The notes beneath the pieces are model-generated. The model was not told where the DNA came from. It saw only the letters and a list, made by a program, of their open reading frames with translations, and searched no databases. Both the position numbers and the translations under genes were made by a program. From positions 119,501-183,500 of the forward strand of contig JAFMOC010000430.1 in assembly GCA_019802505.1 (NCBI GenBank): a DNA stretch of 64,000 bases, given 5' to 3'. Source of the stretch: Corydoras sp. C115. Its lineage: Eukaryota > Chordata > Actinopteri > Siluriformes > Callichthyidae. Positions within the stretch are counted from its first letter, which is position 1. Every line of letters starts with the position of its first letter. Shown here piece after piece: positions 37,511 to 46,049 of this stretch.

Positions 37511-37546
37511 CAGGTAAAGTCAAAGCGATTCCCCATGTGGAGGTGA
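21202..37546 (+). CDS. prmt2: Protein arginine methyltransferase 2 (SH3 plus PRMT), nine exons
   Basis: The inferred exons are 21202-21282, 22776-22952, 23943-24104, 30776-30940, 31837-32016, 32141-32257, 33435-33571, 35084-35255 and 37514-37546, giving about 407 residues. An N-terminal SH3 domain (about 13-80) shows DWWW and GYVPSSF. The methyltransferase core follows: motif I VVLDLGCGTG (117-126), VYAVEAS (141-147), the double-E loop SEWMGNCLLFEFM (E188, E197) and the THW loop (342-344). The end FPMWR-stop matches the PRMT2 family. Human PRMT2 is 433 residues, so this is close to full length. It would transfer methyl groups from S-adenosylmethionine to protein arginines; PRMT2 is mainly nuclear and acts as a coactivator (family knowledge). 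Introns are swollen by SINEs and satellites. The exon 6 acceptor is uncertain: 32,128 would add 13 bases and break the frame, while 32,141 keeps it. Confidence 0.92.
21300..21572. other. prmt2 intron 1, AT-rich part
   Basis: TTA/ATTT-rich DNA after exon 1, with no other feature. Confidence 0.6.
21573..22050. mobile_element. Forward SINE followed by reverse SINE part
   Basis: A forward copy (21,573-21,872) has a GGTGTAGTG A-box variant and GGTTCGAATCCC. A reverse part starts at about 21,915 with AACGTTTAGGCGCTGGG. Together they form a loose inverted pair in prmt2 intron 1. Confidence 0.75.
22018..22745. repeat. Tandem array of a roughly 135-bp SINE-derived unit
   Basis: Five to six units each read GGGGCAATTTAGAGCAGCCA, then TTCACCTTGAATCCATG, then GACAACTCACCATGCGA, then AGGATTCGAACTCGG and a CA tract. 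They correspond to the central part of a reverse SINE of a diverged subfamily. Exon 2 of prmt2 starts 30 bases after the array. Confidence 0.85.
23005..23345. mobile_element. Short dispersed repeat and degenerate SINE in prmt2 intron 2
   Basis: Bases 23,005-23,130 resemble 24,237-24,400 (AATAATCTGCT, GACGTAATCTAGTCC, CATCTAGTGG). A worn forward SINE lies at 23,156-23,345, with A-box TTGGCTTAGTGG and no usable B box. Confidence 0.65.
23353..23905. repeat. GTTCTCGTTGG / GTTCTGGTGGG minisatellite
   Basis: About 550 bases of 11-12-bp units in prmt2 intron 2, ending about 35 bases before exon 3. The open frames on both strands are repeat artefacts. Confidence 0.95.
24237..24560. repeat. Dispersed repeat shared with 10,085, 23,005 and 35,466
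   Basis: Bases 24,237-24,410 match 23,005-23,130 and 10,085-10,205. Bases 24,485-24,560 (GGACAAACGGCTCAGCCAAT) match 35,480-35,550. The element is not recognised. Confidence 0.65.
24600..24870. repeat. AT-rich minisatellite (ACATTATATTATAACATATT)
   Basis: About ten units of about 27 bp. The same motif resumes at 30,645-30,705, on the far side of the 1.06-kb array. The array therefore appears to have entered an existing AT minisatellite. Confidence 0.9.
24869..30412. mobile_element. Five tandem copies of an unrecognised roughly 1.06-kb element
   Basis: Units start near 24,869, 25,926, 27,023, 28,089 and 29,158 with TTGTATTTCCAAGGAACTAC and end near AGAAATGTGCTTAAGAAGAA. Copies are almost identical. 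At the junction near 27,000 the ends read CAAAAAGCCATCTA and TAGATGGCTTTTTT, which look like terminal inverted repeats. The last unit has an extra degraded segment (about 29,345-29,590). Internally the unit repeats CCAAACAAACGCTCATA twice. No transposase is seen, so this is a non-autonomous element or satellite. A 63-residue open frame recurs in four units but carries no known domain. Confidence 0.8.
30413..30650. repeat. Array of five perfect hairpins
   Basis: Five units of about 50 bp each hold TAGATGGCTTTT, a TTC loop and AAAAGCCATCTA, a perfect 12-bp inverted repeat. Spacers read AATAAGAATATGAGTAATAAC or similar. The stems match the ends of the 1.06-kb element, so these look like fused element ends without a body. 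Confidence 0.9.
30968..31250 (-). mobile_element. Reverse SINE in prmt2 intron 4
   Basis: Runs from CCATCCATTATCTGCC to the CAAACTCCACCC part. The tRNA head is missing. Confidence 0.8.
31260..31800. repeat. TAA microsatellites around a SINE 3' part
   Basis: AAT/TAA arrays (31,262-31,585 and 31,712-31,800) enclose the last 125 bases of a forward SINE (31,588-31,714). Confidence 0.85.
32277..32778. mobile_element. Inverted SINE pair with 40-bp spacer, second locus
   Basis: A reverse copy (32,279-32,537), a spacer with CTTCTAGAAGATTTATTTTG, and a forward copy (32,578-32,778), in prmt2 intron 6. The spacer is nearly identical to that at 17,580. Confidence 0.8.
32780..33434. repeat. Long TG-rich tract ending in the prmt2 exon 7 acceptor
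   Basis: About 650 bases of TG with interspersed AATTG and TATATA steps. The tract runs into GTGTGTATAG, whose AG is the acceptor of exon 7 at 33,435. There is no normal pyrimidine tract. Confidence 0.95.
33745..34770. mobile_element. Three SINE copies in prmt2 intron 7
   Basis: Reverse at 33,745-33,990, forward at 34,040-34,386 and reverse at 34,455-34,770. The last two are near full length and in opposite orientation. Confidence 0.8.
34780..35083. repeat. Intron 7 end with TTTAA repeats
   Basis: Unique sequence followed by about twelve TTTAA units (35,005-35,070), then TTAAATGTTCTAG leading into exon 8. Confidence 0.7.
35274..36125 (+). mobile_element. Two forward SINE copies in prmt2 intron 8
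   Basis: A 5' part lies at 35,274-35,465. A textbook full-length copy lies at 35,761-36,125: A box TGGCTTAGTGG at 35,773-35,783, B box GGTTCGAATCC at 35,819-35,829, and a GATAATGAATGAATGAATGA tail. Between them, 35,466-35,550 matches the dispersed repeat at 24,485. Confidence 0.85.
36126..37229. repeat. CCT, ATT and GTGTCCACTTAAA repeats in prmt2 intron 8
   Basis: A CCT run (36,293-36,320), a 350-base ATT array with ATC steps (36,497-36,850), and a minisatellite of about 21 bases with the core GTGTCCACTTAAA (36,947-37,225). No exon is needed here, because exon 8 joins exon 9 in phase. Confidence 0.85.
37230..37340 (-). mobile_element. Reverse SINE fragment
   Basis: Body section from TTTTTTTTGGACTGTGGGAG to the B-box complement GGATTCGAACCC. 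Confidence 0.75.
37435..37510. repeat. TG tract abutting the last prmt2 acceptor
   Basis: About 74 bases of TG with a short CGCG break, followed at once by AACAG and exon 9 at 37,514. Confidence 0.95.
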
Positions 37547-38060
37547 TGTCATCGCTCAACGTCTACCTCAGCCAATCAGAAGTGGAGGTCTGATTAAAGC
37601 ACGGAACCGGCGACGCGGTGATGACGCCGTTGCGCCGCCGTGTCGTATGTTCTTCGTAAACGTTTTGATTTTGCTGACGCGGGGACGTGTCGTGAGATTG
37701 TATTGAAATTGTTGGCTTGTGCGTTGTTTTTCCGTTGTTGCGTTGTTGTAGCCCATCAGACTCAAGGTGAAACATGCCGTACCCTTTACGCTACAGTTCG
37801 CCGGATTGGCGAAGACGTCATTTACAGAACGTTAATTTCTCATCGTTAATTCATCGTTAATTCATCGTTAATTCATCGTTAATTCATCGTTTTCAGCGAC
37901 CGATGCGCGTTACAATACCTGAAGATGAGCGGGTTTAAGAAAACTCACCTGGTACCAACAACCCCGCCACTGTACACAGTCCTACATGTTACCCTGTGAG
38001 TCTAACGTGACCTGAATATTTAAACTGATTACGAATTGCCATGGATTCAAGGTAAATTGG
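37547..38060. other. prmt2 3' flank
   Basis: Presumed 3' UTR and intergenic DNA. It includes four TTAATTCATCGTT units (37,842-37,893). No clear AATAAA signal lies close to the stop codon. Confidence 0.5.
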
Positions 38061-38480
38061 CAGCTCTAAATTGCCCCTACATACTGTGTGTGATTGTGTG
38101 CATGTTTGCATGTTCTCTCCATGTCCACATGGGTTTCCTCCGAGTTCTTCGGTTTACTTCCACAGTCCAAAAACATGGATTCAAGGTAAACTGAATGCCC
38201 TAAATTGCCCCTATAGTGTCTGTGTGAGTGAGGGTGTGTCCATCGATAGATTGCCCCCTGTCCTGGGCATATCTGACCAGCGCCCGAAACGTACGTTCTC
38301 CCCTGGATGGACATGGAGAACCCTTAGTGGTTAACACGTCCACTGCCGGGAATCCAGGTTTGAATACCGATCCGGGTGGAGTTTGCATGTTCTCCCCGTG
38401 TCTGCGTGGCTCCCACAGTCCAAAAACATGGATTTAAGGTGAATTGGCTTCTCTGAAAGGCCCCCTATCTAAATTGCCCC
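38060..38480 (+). mobile_element. Two diverged forward SINE fragments
   Basis: Body and tail parts at 38,060-38,325 and 38,330-38,480, from a subfamily with CATAGTGTCTGTGTGAG-like 3' sequence. The tRNA heads are lost or worn. Confidence 0.65.
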
Positions 38481-38559
38481 TATATGTTTTTTTTGTATAT
38501 GTCCGCTCACTCCTTTATTGGTAGCGCTCACTTCATGCCAGACGACTACAGGGTGCCAG

Positions 38560-38725
38560 GTGAGCTCTGACTTTGGCGGGTTGCTATTTTAATGGCATAG
38601 CGTGGATGTAGAACGATGTTATTTTATTTTAATTGTTGTTTATTGTTGACGTCAGAGTTCGCATAGCTGTCAGCTGGTACACGTCACGGGAGTCCGGTTA
38701 GTCTTTGACTGGCGCCGCAAACTAA
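38560..38725. repeat. Dispersed repeat, copy 1
   Basis: The block TGACTTTGGCGGGTTGCTAT through GCATAGCTGTCAGCTGGTAC is matched at 40,612-40,735, and its first part again at 40,873-40,900. The element is not recognised. Confidence 0.7.
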
Positions 38726-38984
38726 GTGCGTCAGAACATTGTGTATCATTCACTTCTGCTGTGGGTTCTCAATAGTCCTAATTGCCCCTATTACTTAAGA
38801 CATCTCCCGTTTACGCGGTCAGCTTCGCACAGTTGCCCCAAATCGGTGCCAAATGATCGGAGGACATTCTACCTCGTCTCAAATGTGTCCGAACTCTAAG
38901 AACGTACCGTCATTATGCTGAAACGGAATGGTCAACTTGTCGTATATTTGCCCATTTTTGGGAGTATGGATCTTTACATTGTAC

Positions 38985-39380
38985 AGAGGGCACACCTGGC
39001 AACACTACCCCCCCCCCCACCTAACACTAATATGGATTCATCCAACCAGGAGAGTTATCGTACACCTGGCAACACTACCCCCCACCCACCCAACACTAAT
39101 ATGAATTCATCCAACCAAGAGAATTATCGTACACCTGGCAACATTGCACCCCCCCCCCAACCAACAATAATATGGATTCATCCAACCAAGAGAATTATCG
39201 TACACCTGGCAACACTACCCCCCACCCACCCAACACTAATATGAATTCATCCAACCAAGAGAATTATCGTACACCTGGCAACATTGCACCCCACCCACCC
39301 AACACTAATATGAATTCATCCAACCAGGAGAGTTATCGTACACCTGGCAACTCTACCCCCCCCCCCACCCAACACTAATA
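38985..39380. repeat. Minisatellite of roughly 64-bp units
   Basis: Six units hold TACACCTGGCAACACTACCC, AACACTAATATG(A/G)ATTCAT and CCAACCA(A/G)GAGA. Open frames in it are repeat artefacts. Confidence 0.95.
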
Positions 39381-40365
39381 TGGATTCTTTACGATTGTAA
39401 AGCGTCTCTGGGTTCTTGAAAGGCGTTATATAAATTGAACTTATTATTATTATTATTATTATTTATTATTATTATTATTATTATTATCCAATCAGGAGAG
39501 GTCATTTGGACCTGATCTGTTATTATTTTAATATTAATAATATTAATTATTATTAATATTAATTTTATATTAATAATATTATTTTATTATTTCGCGTTTT
39601 GTCGCACCGATGAACTTATCTACTGTAAAGACACTCGGGTCACATGACTCCAACGCGTTCATCCGTTCCATGCGTTTCTCAGTTCCGTCTTTATTTTCTA
39701 TGCAAATCGATATTTAATTACGTTGCCTTAAAGAATTCTGAATGTCTATGAAAACAAATTTTATTTAATAATAATAGATTAATGTTTATCGTTTAAAAAT
39801 ATATATTGGTGCAGATATTGGAAATGTTTGTCTGCGGGATTGTGGAAACAGTCAGAAGTATGTGTATGATTATAGAATTATAAAACAATTTACTGAAAGA
39901 AAGAAAATTGTTGTTGTTTTTTTTTAAAGTTCCATAGTAATTATAAAAATGTTGTTCGTGATTTATTATTTAGTTGTTTTTAATCTCGATGCTTAAAATG
40001 TTGTAAATGAAATAGAACGACACGCCCTGCTTCCTACAGAGTCCCGGTTCTGCAGTCGCCGAGTTGTTTATGTTTATTTTAGTAATGCGAAATACGCGCG
40101 TCCCAATTCTTTTAATTATGCGTACATGTGTTTTGGGCTTTGCGGAATAAACCAATCAGAGTGTCCCGTGCCGTTCCCGTTGAAGGCTAAGCACCAGATA
40201 ATATGAAATTGAAAAATACGTTAATACGGCATTAGAGAAGTTCAGAAAAAAAAATTTGTACAAATTCAAGGAATATAGCCTAAAATTTTTTGATTTAATT
40301 ATTTAATTTAGCTCCGCCCACGGTTGTTGGAGTTTTGTATATATGTCATTGACGTTGTTTTGTAG
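39381..40365. other. AT-rich intergenic DNA
   Basis: TTA microsatellite (39,440-39,487) and AT-rich unique sequence. I see no gene. Confidence 0.6.
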
Positions 40366-40430
40366 ATGGTGGACGAAATCCCGAGAAGTCGAAGCAGACA
40401 AACTGAAGATTTGGGCAAAATAATAAAAAG
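40366..40430 (+). other. Exon-like segment of unknown gene (weak)
   Basis: TTGTTTTGTAG precedes an ATG that stays open for 21 codons plus two bases, to a perfect donor AAAAG|GTAAGT. The reading is basic and polar (starts MVDEIPRSR). No partner exon was found, so this is only a candidate first coding exon. Confidence 0.2.
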
Positions 40431-40611
40431 GTAAGTACTTTTCGGGCGCAGTAATTCAACGTACACGCGCCGCCCAAAGATCGCAAAGCATCAAAAAATA
40501 AAAAAATAAACTTTCAAAAAAACACATTGGAAAGAACCAAAAATAATTTGCTTATTCCGTTATTTATAGCGCTCACGTCATTTCACGATATTCTGTTATT
40601 TGTAACGCTCT

Positions 40612-41100
40612 GACTTTGGCGGGTTGCTATTTCAATGGCTCAGCACAGATTTAGAACGATGTTAATTTGTTTGGAATTCCGTTTATTGTTGATTGTAAAA
40701 GTTTGCATAGCTGCCAACTGGCACACGTTATGGGTGACAAGTGGGGGGTGTACGTAGCTGCGTTTGACAATTTACTGCCAAGATGGCGACAAACGTACGA
40801 CGTCTGGAGGGGTTGTTTTCAAATACACCAATCAGCATGTCTGCTGCCGTTTCCTTTTAAAGTCAGGTGGCACTCTGACTTTGGCGGGTTGCTATTTTCA
40901 CGCTGCAGCTACCTGAACTCAGTGCGATGCTTCATGAGGTTCTCCATGTTCCGTCAGTTGGTTTCAGCGTTCAGTGCCGTTGGACACTCAATCGCCCAAT
41001 CAGAGAGCGACCGACTTCTGAGTGTATTCACATGCAGGGTTGCTATTTAAACCACGCAGGAGGAAGGCGAGAAAATATGTCTGTTGTCCATCGTCTCAGT
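40612..41100. repeat. Dispersed repeat, copy 2, and flanking unique sequence
   Basis: Bases 40,612-40,735 match 38,572-38,690. The phrase TGACTTTGGCGGGTTGCTAT recurs at 40,876. No gene is supported. Confidence 0.6.
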
Positions 41101-42050
41101 AGTTGAGGAGTTGGACGCTGTGCGGCGTGACAGTGGTAACGTTAAAATTCGTAAAGTTAAATTGCTACAGAGTTGGACGACTCTTAACGTTTACCTCAAG
41201 GCTAAATGGTAAAATGAAAATAAAAATAAAAAAAAAAATTTAAATGGTAAAAAAAAATTTTTTTAAATACTCGCCGATTTGACGTGTTCAATAGCTAGTT
41301 CACTATTTTCAGACAAGCTACGTAACTCGTGACACGCTTGCGTTGCGCGAAGCCTCGTTTAGCGTACATTGGTTTAGTATACAGGTTTTTGTCATTGAGT
41401 GCTTCATCCAATCAGAACAGACTTCATCAACATATTTTTAATAGTGAACACAACGTGTGCTACGAACATTAAGAACGCTGTACGTGAATACATACGCAAT
41501 AAAAACACGTAGAATAAGTGCTGTAAACAGTGTAACCAACATTACTCCAATAAATATAATATTTAACGGCGACAACGATAAAAGACACGCAAATAAAAAA
41601 TATAACGTAACATGCAAATTAACGTTACAGAACGTTAACAGTCTGGTGCAGGACCCCAGGGCTTTCTGTTTAAAATCCGTAATGTATTTAATATTCATAA
41701 TACTTGAACGAGCGCCATCTGGTGGGTTGGAGGTGCATTTTCTGTTAAAAAATACTTTTTTTTTTTTTCTTTTTTTTTTAAAGAGTTCTCTTAATTTTTT
41801 TTAACGAACGTAAGTGTTTAGATGGATGTGCACATGTCGACAGACCGCTGAGGTCATGAGGTCATCGTTCCGTAGTTGGCACCATGCTGGTTATGACCAT
41901 ATCGGTCATTCGGGGTCTTAACGAGATTTTTAGTAATTAAAATAAATTAAAAAATTTTTGTTACAAAAATCTAATGATGTTGTAAATAAATGTGCAGATC
42001 ACTGAATCCTCTGAATTATGGGATGGTAATAATAGTCTCATGACTCTTAA
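41101..42050. other. AT-rich intergenic DNA
   Basis: Unique AT-rich sequence with T-runs near 41,757-41,800. Nothing recognisable. Confidence 0.6.
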
Positions 42051-42057
42051 ATCACAG

Positions 42058-43012
42058 GAGGCACGATGGTGTGGTATTTAGCATGTTCTCCTCTCAGCAC
42101 CGATGATCCAGCTTCGAATCCCGATCTGGGTGGAGTTCGCATGTTCTCCCCGCGTCCGCCTGGGTTTCCCCCGAGTTCTCCGGTTTTCTTCCCATAGACC
42201 AAAGACATGGATTCAAGGTGAATTGGATGCTCCAAATTGCCCCATTGAGGTTGCCCCTATGTAGTGTGTGTGTCTATGGGTGTAATTGTGTGCCCAGAGA
42301 TGGGTTGGCACCCGAAACTTTCTCACATGGGTGGGCATGGGGGAACCATGATTGGGATTCGAACTGGGAATCCCTAGTTCTGAGAGGAGAACATGCCAAA
42401 CCACTAAGCCACCATGCCGCCCATTGGTGGAAATTGAAATTTCTTATGAACAGTTATACAACAAATTTTATTCATGTAGGGTGGCACGGTGGCTTAGTGG
42501 TTTAGCATGTTCTCCTCTCAGCGCTGGGGATTCCCGGTCCGAATCCCAATCTGGGTGGAGTTCGCATGTTCTCCCCGTGTCCACGTGGGTTTCCTCCGGG
42601 TTCTCCGGTTTCCTCCCACAGTCCAAAAACATGGATCAAGGTCAATTGAGTTCTCCAAATTGCCCCATATAGAGTGTGTCTGTGTGAGTGAGTGTGTGTC
42701 CAGCGATAGATTGGCGTCCTGTCCTGGGTGTATCTGCCCAGCGCCCGAAACGTTCTCCCCTGGATGGGCATGGGGATAAAGTAGAAGTTAATGGATGGAG
42801 GGATGGACGGACTCATGGACTTAACTTCTTGTCCTTATAAGAGGTCAGAAAGCGGGACCCCCAGTGAGGGGGTTCCCCATGCCCATCCAGGGGAGAATGT
42901 TTGGGGCGGCCGATTCACCTTGAATCCACGTTTTTTTGGACTGTGGGAGGAAACCCGAGAACCCAGATTACACCCACGCGGACACGGTGGAGAACGTGCA
43001 AACCTTCTGTAA
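42058..43012. mobile_element. Four SINE copies or parts of mixed orientation
   Basis: Forward (42,058-42,330), reverse head (42,346-42,424), forward near full length (42,479-42,805) and reverse part (42,870-43,012). They lie just beyond the 3' end of the minus-strand zinc-finger gene. Confidence 0.8.
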
Positions 43013-43084
43013 CCCCCGGCGTGTATGGAACCTGGGATCGTACAGGGGGGACACGCATCCCCTTGAAAGGGGTCGAATCGGTCC

Positions 43085-44098
43085 TTATTCCTTGTTCCTG
43101 GCCCTGGAGCGCGTGCTGACCTCGGAGACGTAGCGGCGCGCGGCCGACGTGGCGATGTGCGGCCGGAACGGCGGGTCCCGCACGCTGCTCTTCTTCTTGC
43201 CCGCCGCCCCGTCCTCCTCCTCCCCCTCCTCCTCCTCGTCCTCCTCGTCCACGAACCCGAAGACGAACTCCTCGTCCTCGTCCTCCTCGTCCTTGCAGCG
43301 CCGCCTCTTGCTCAGGTGCGCCTCGCAGTGCCTCTCGAATTCGTCCAGGTCGGTGAGGACCCGTCCGCAGACCTTGCAGTGCAGCAGGAACGCGGGTGGG
43401 GGTCCCGGGGGCCCCGGGTGCGGCGGGTCGGCGGGGTCGCCCAGCGCGCCGGCGCAGACGGCGCACGCCGGCGGCAGGGCGCGGCGGAGCCGGTGGACCC
43501 TCTCGTGCTCCCTGAGCGCCGAGACGGTCTTGAAGGTGTCGTCGCAGGAGGCGCAGGCGTGCCGCCCGCCGCCCGCCTCCACGGCCTGGTGGGCGAGCAG
43601 GTTGGCGCTGGTGCGGAAGGCGTCGCCGCACGTCGGGCACTTGTAGGGCTTCTCGCCCGTGTGCTGCCTCATGTGGACGATCAGGCCCGACTTCTGGGTG
43701 AAGGACTTGCCGCAGGCGGCGCAGCTGAACGGCTTCTCGCCCGTGTGCAGGCGCCGGTGGATCTCCAGGTGCGAGCCGCGCCCGAAGCAGCGCCCGCAGT
43801 CGGCGCACTTGAAGGGCTTCTCGCTGACGTGCGCCGCCGCGTGCCGCGCCAGCTGCGCCGGGCTGCCGAACGACTTGCCGCACGACAGCTTGCGGCACTT
43901 GTACTTGGCCGCCCTCGGCCCGCCGCCCGCCGCCGGGCAGACGTGCAGCGCCAGGTGCGACGGGGTCGGGAAGGCCTTGGCGCACGTCGCGCACCGGTGC
44001 GGCCTCCCCGCCGCGGCCTCGCGGACCGGCCCGGCCACGCCCCCTCCTTTGAGGCCCCCGGGGGTGGGGCACGTGACCCTGCCCATCCTCTGCGTCAT
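43085..44098 (-). CDS. C2H2 zinc-finger protein, intronless
   Basis: One open frame of 337 codons on the minus strand. The ATG at 44,098 is the first after an in-frame TGA at 44,105-44,107, so the start is well placed. The protein has about seven C2H2-type units. Clear ones are FKCADCGRCF..H...H, FSCAACGKSF..H...H, YKCRKLSCGKSF and HACASCDDTF, with TGEKP linkers between the central fingers. The first and fifth fingers are degenerate in their histidine parts. A late finger (LHCKVCGRVL) is followed by a basic KRRR patch, a long acidic stretch (DEEDEDEE, EEDEEEEGEEE) and a basic end. It is probably a nuclear DNA-binding regulator (family inference). The gene is strikingly GC-rich against AT-rich flanks. 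I cannot assign an orthologue. Confidence 0.85.
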   Translation of the reverse strand: MTQRMGRVTCPTPGGLKGGGVAGPVREAAAGRPHRCATCAKAFPTPSHLALHVCPAAGGGPRAAKYKCRKLSCGKSFGSPAQLARHAAAHVSEKPFKCADCGRCFGRGSHLEIHRRLHTGEKPFSCAACGKSFTQKSGLIVHMRQHTGEKPYKCPTCGDAFRTSANLLAHQAVEAGGGRHACASCDDTFKTVSALREHERVHRLRRALPPACAVCAGALGDPADPPHPGPPGPPPAFLLHCKVCGRVLTDLDEFERHCEAHLSKRRRCKDEEDEDEEFVFGFVDEEDEEEEGEEEDGAAGKKKSSVRDPPFRPHIATSAARRYVSEVSTRSRARNKE

Positions 44099-44109
44099 GG
44101 CTCGTCACG

Positions 44110-44624
44110 ATCGTCCATGCGTGTGCGCTCCACGGTGCCGACGCGCGTGACTCTGTTAACGGGTGACGTCATGCACATCGTACACGTCATAACCAAAAAC
44201 GGCGCACGGAGACTCCCACCCCCCCCCACCCCCCCCAAAAAAAAAAAAAAAAACAACAACACAGAAGCCTCTCCATCATGACGTGGTGCGCATCCTTTCC
44301 TTCTTGCCCCCACACACACACAAACACCCCCCACACACACACACACACACACCCCCCTCTGGACCTCCACGCCGCACGCGGATCAGTCTCTTTATTCGCG
44401 CGTCATTCCAAATCTTGACGCGGCTCTTGCTCCGGCACGTCGGCTGCGCGCACCCACAACAACTCTTCTTCGGTCCCCCCCCTCGGCTCCCGATGCGGGT
44501 CTTATGCCGCCACCTGCAGGACTGATGCTCAGGCGCGTCCGGCCTCGACGTCATCAATAAAATCCTGTATAAATGCGGCGACGAGCAATTTAATATAAAG
44601 AAAAACGATCGAGTTCAAAATATA

Positions 44625-44640
<16 letters not shown>
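44110..44640. other. GC-rich flank of the zinc-finger gene
   Basis: Upstream side of the minus-strand gene, with a C-run/A-run at 44,217-44,253 and CA tracts near 44,315-44,352. It may carry the promoter. No motif is certain. Confidence 0.5.
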
Positions 44641-44843
<203 letters not shown>

Positions 44844-45029
44844 TCCCTTAAAGAATCTCGAAATGTGTGTGTAAATATAAATGAGGATCTTTTATAATCA
44901 GTAGTTGGATATTTGAAGTGTTTAAATATTTCACAATTGCCGTATTTTTATAAAAACGTCTCCGTTTGGAGGGTCACGTGGTGCTTATCCTAAAATAAAA
45001 AAATTAAGAACCTCCCCACCGACTGGGTA

Positions 45030-45037
45030 AGAACAAA

Positions 45038-45086
<49 letters not shown>

Positions 45087-45160
45087 AAACACTAAACCAT
45101 TTAACAATACGAATGTGTATATCTAACATGCCAATAGAAAGAGAGAGAGAGAGTGTGTGT

Positions 45161-45191
<31 letters not shown>

Positions 45192-45263
45192 GGGGGGGGG
45201 GTTCATCGTGATTTACAGAGATGATTCACTGTTTTAGGCTTAAGTTTCGTTGTGCAAATGTAC

Positions 45264-45302
<39 letters not shown>

Positions 45303-45330
45303 AAACACTAGACTATATATATATATATAC
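45030..45330. repeat. Older copy of the sacsin-like promoter flank, with CA and G runs
   Basis: AACAATACGAATGTGTATATC (45,102) and TTTTAGGCTTAAGTTTCGTT (45,233) reappear at 45,733 and 45,850, so a segment of about 620-630 bases is duplicated here. CA tracts lie at 45,038-45,084 and 45,268-45,300, and a G-run at about 45,175-45,200. In this copy the ISRE half is damaged. Confidence 0.7.
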
Positions 45331-45407
45331 ATTTCATGAATACACATGTGCAGAAGTATACACACAGACAGATGTTCATATATATATATATATATATATA
45401 CACAAGG

Positions 45408-45712
45408 GGTGGCACGGTGCCTTAGTGGTTTGGCATGTTCTTTTCTCAGTGCTGGGGATTCCCGGTTCGAATACCCATCTGGGTTTCCATGTTCTCCCCG
45501 TGTCCCTGTGGGTTTCCTCCGGGTTCTCCGGGTTTCCTCCCACAATCCAAAAACATGGATCAATGTCCATTGAATTCTCCAAATTGGCCCATATAGAGAG
45601 TGTGTGTGTGAGTGAGTGTCTGTCCAGTGATAGATTGCCCCCCTGTCCTGGGTGTATCTGCCCAGCGCCCGAAATGTTATGTCATAGAGGATAAAGTGGA
45701 AGAAAATGGATA
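45408..45712 (+). mobile_element. tRNA-derived SINE copy
   Basis: Near full length (A box TGCCTTAGTGG, B box GGTTCGAATACC), inserted between the two copies of the promoter flank. Confidence 0.85.
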
Positions 45713-45860
45713 TATATATATATGATATTATAACAATACGAATGTGAATATCTGACATGTCAATATAGAGAGAGGGAGTGATAGAGTGGTGGTGGGTGGG
45801 TGGTGGGGGGGGGGGGGGGTTGCGCGTCATTTAAAGGGCTGATTCTCAGTTTTAGGCTTA

Positions 45861-45872
45861 AGTTTCGTTTTC
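45861..45872 (-). promoter_or_regulatory. ISRE (perfect, reverse orientation)
   Basis: AGTTTCGTTTTC fits the ISRE consensus AGTTTCNNTTTC exactly. It lies about 180 bases before the donor of the noncoding exon of the sacsin-like gene. Confidence 0.65.
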
Positions 45873-45908
45873 ACTTTGCCGCCGTTTGAACGGAAACGTT
45901 TTATTTTG

Positions 45909-45920
45909 GAAAACGAAACT
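45909..45920 (+). promoter_or_regulatory. ISRE (perfect, forward orientation)
   Basis: GAAAACGAAACT fits GAAANNGAAACT exactly, followed by TTC. It lies 36 bases after the first ISRE, in the opposite orientation. Known ISREs bind IRF9/STAT or IRF factors. Confidence 0.7.
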
Positions 45921-45929
45921 TTCGGAGGC

Positions 45930-46049
45930 TTTATGAGAGACAGTCCGCTGCCAGGACATCAGTCTGTCTCTTCTGCATGAGACAGAAGCATCATCATCAT
46001 CATCATCTTCATCATCAACATCTTCATCATCACTGAGGAACTGGAGCCG
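45930..46049 (+). other. Noncoding first exon of the sacsin-like gene (inferred)
   Basis: The sequence after the ISREs runs through CATCATCAT-rich DNA to a good donor, GAGCCG|GTGAGT, at 46,049/46,050. It has only a short upstream open frame (ATG at 45,933, stop within 16 codons). The next acceptor that fits is at 49,477, ahead of the coding ATG. The transcription start is not known. Confidence 0.5.

Noticed and set aside
42915..44281. Open frames of 374 and 397 codons overlapping the zinc-finger gene in other frames
   Set aside because: GC-rich shadow frames of the real gene, arginine/alanine/glycine-rich and without domains.
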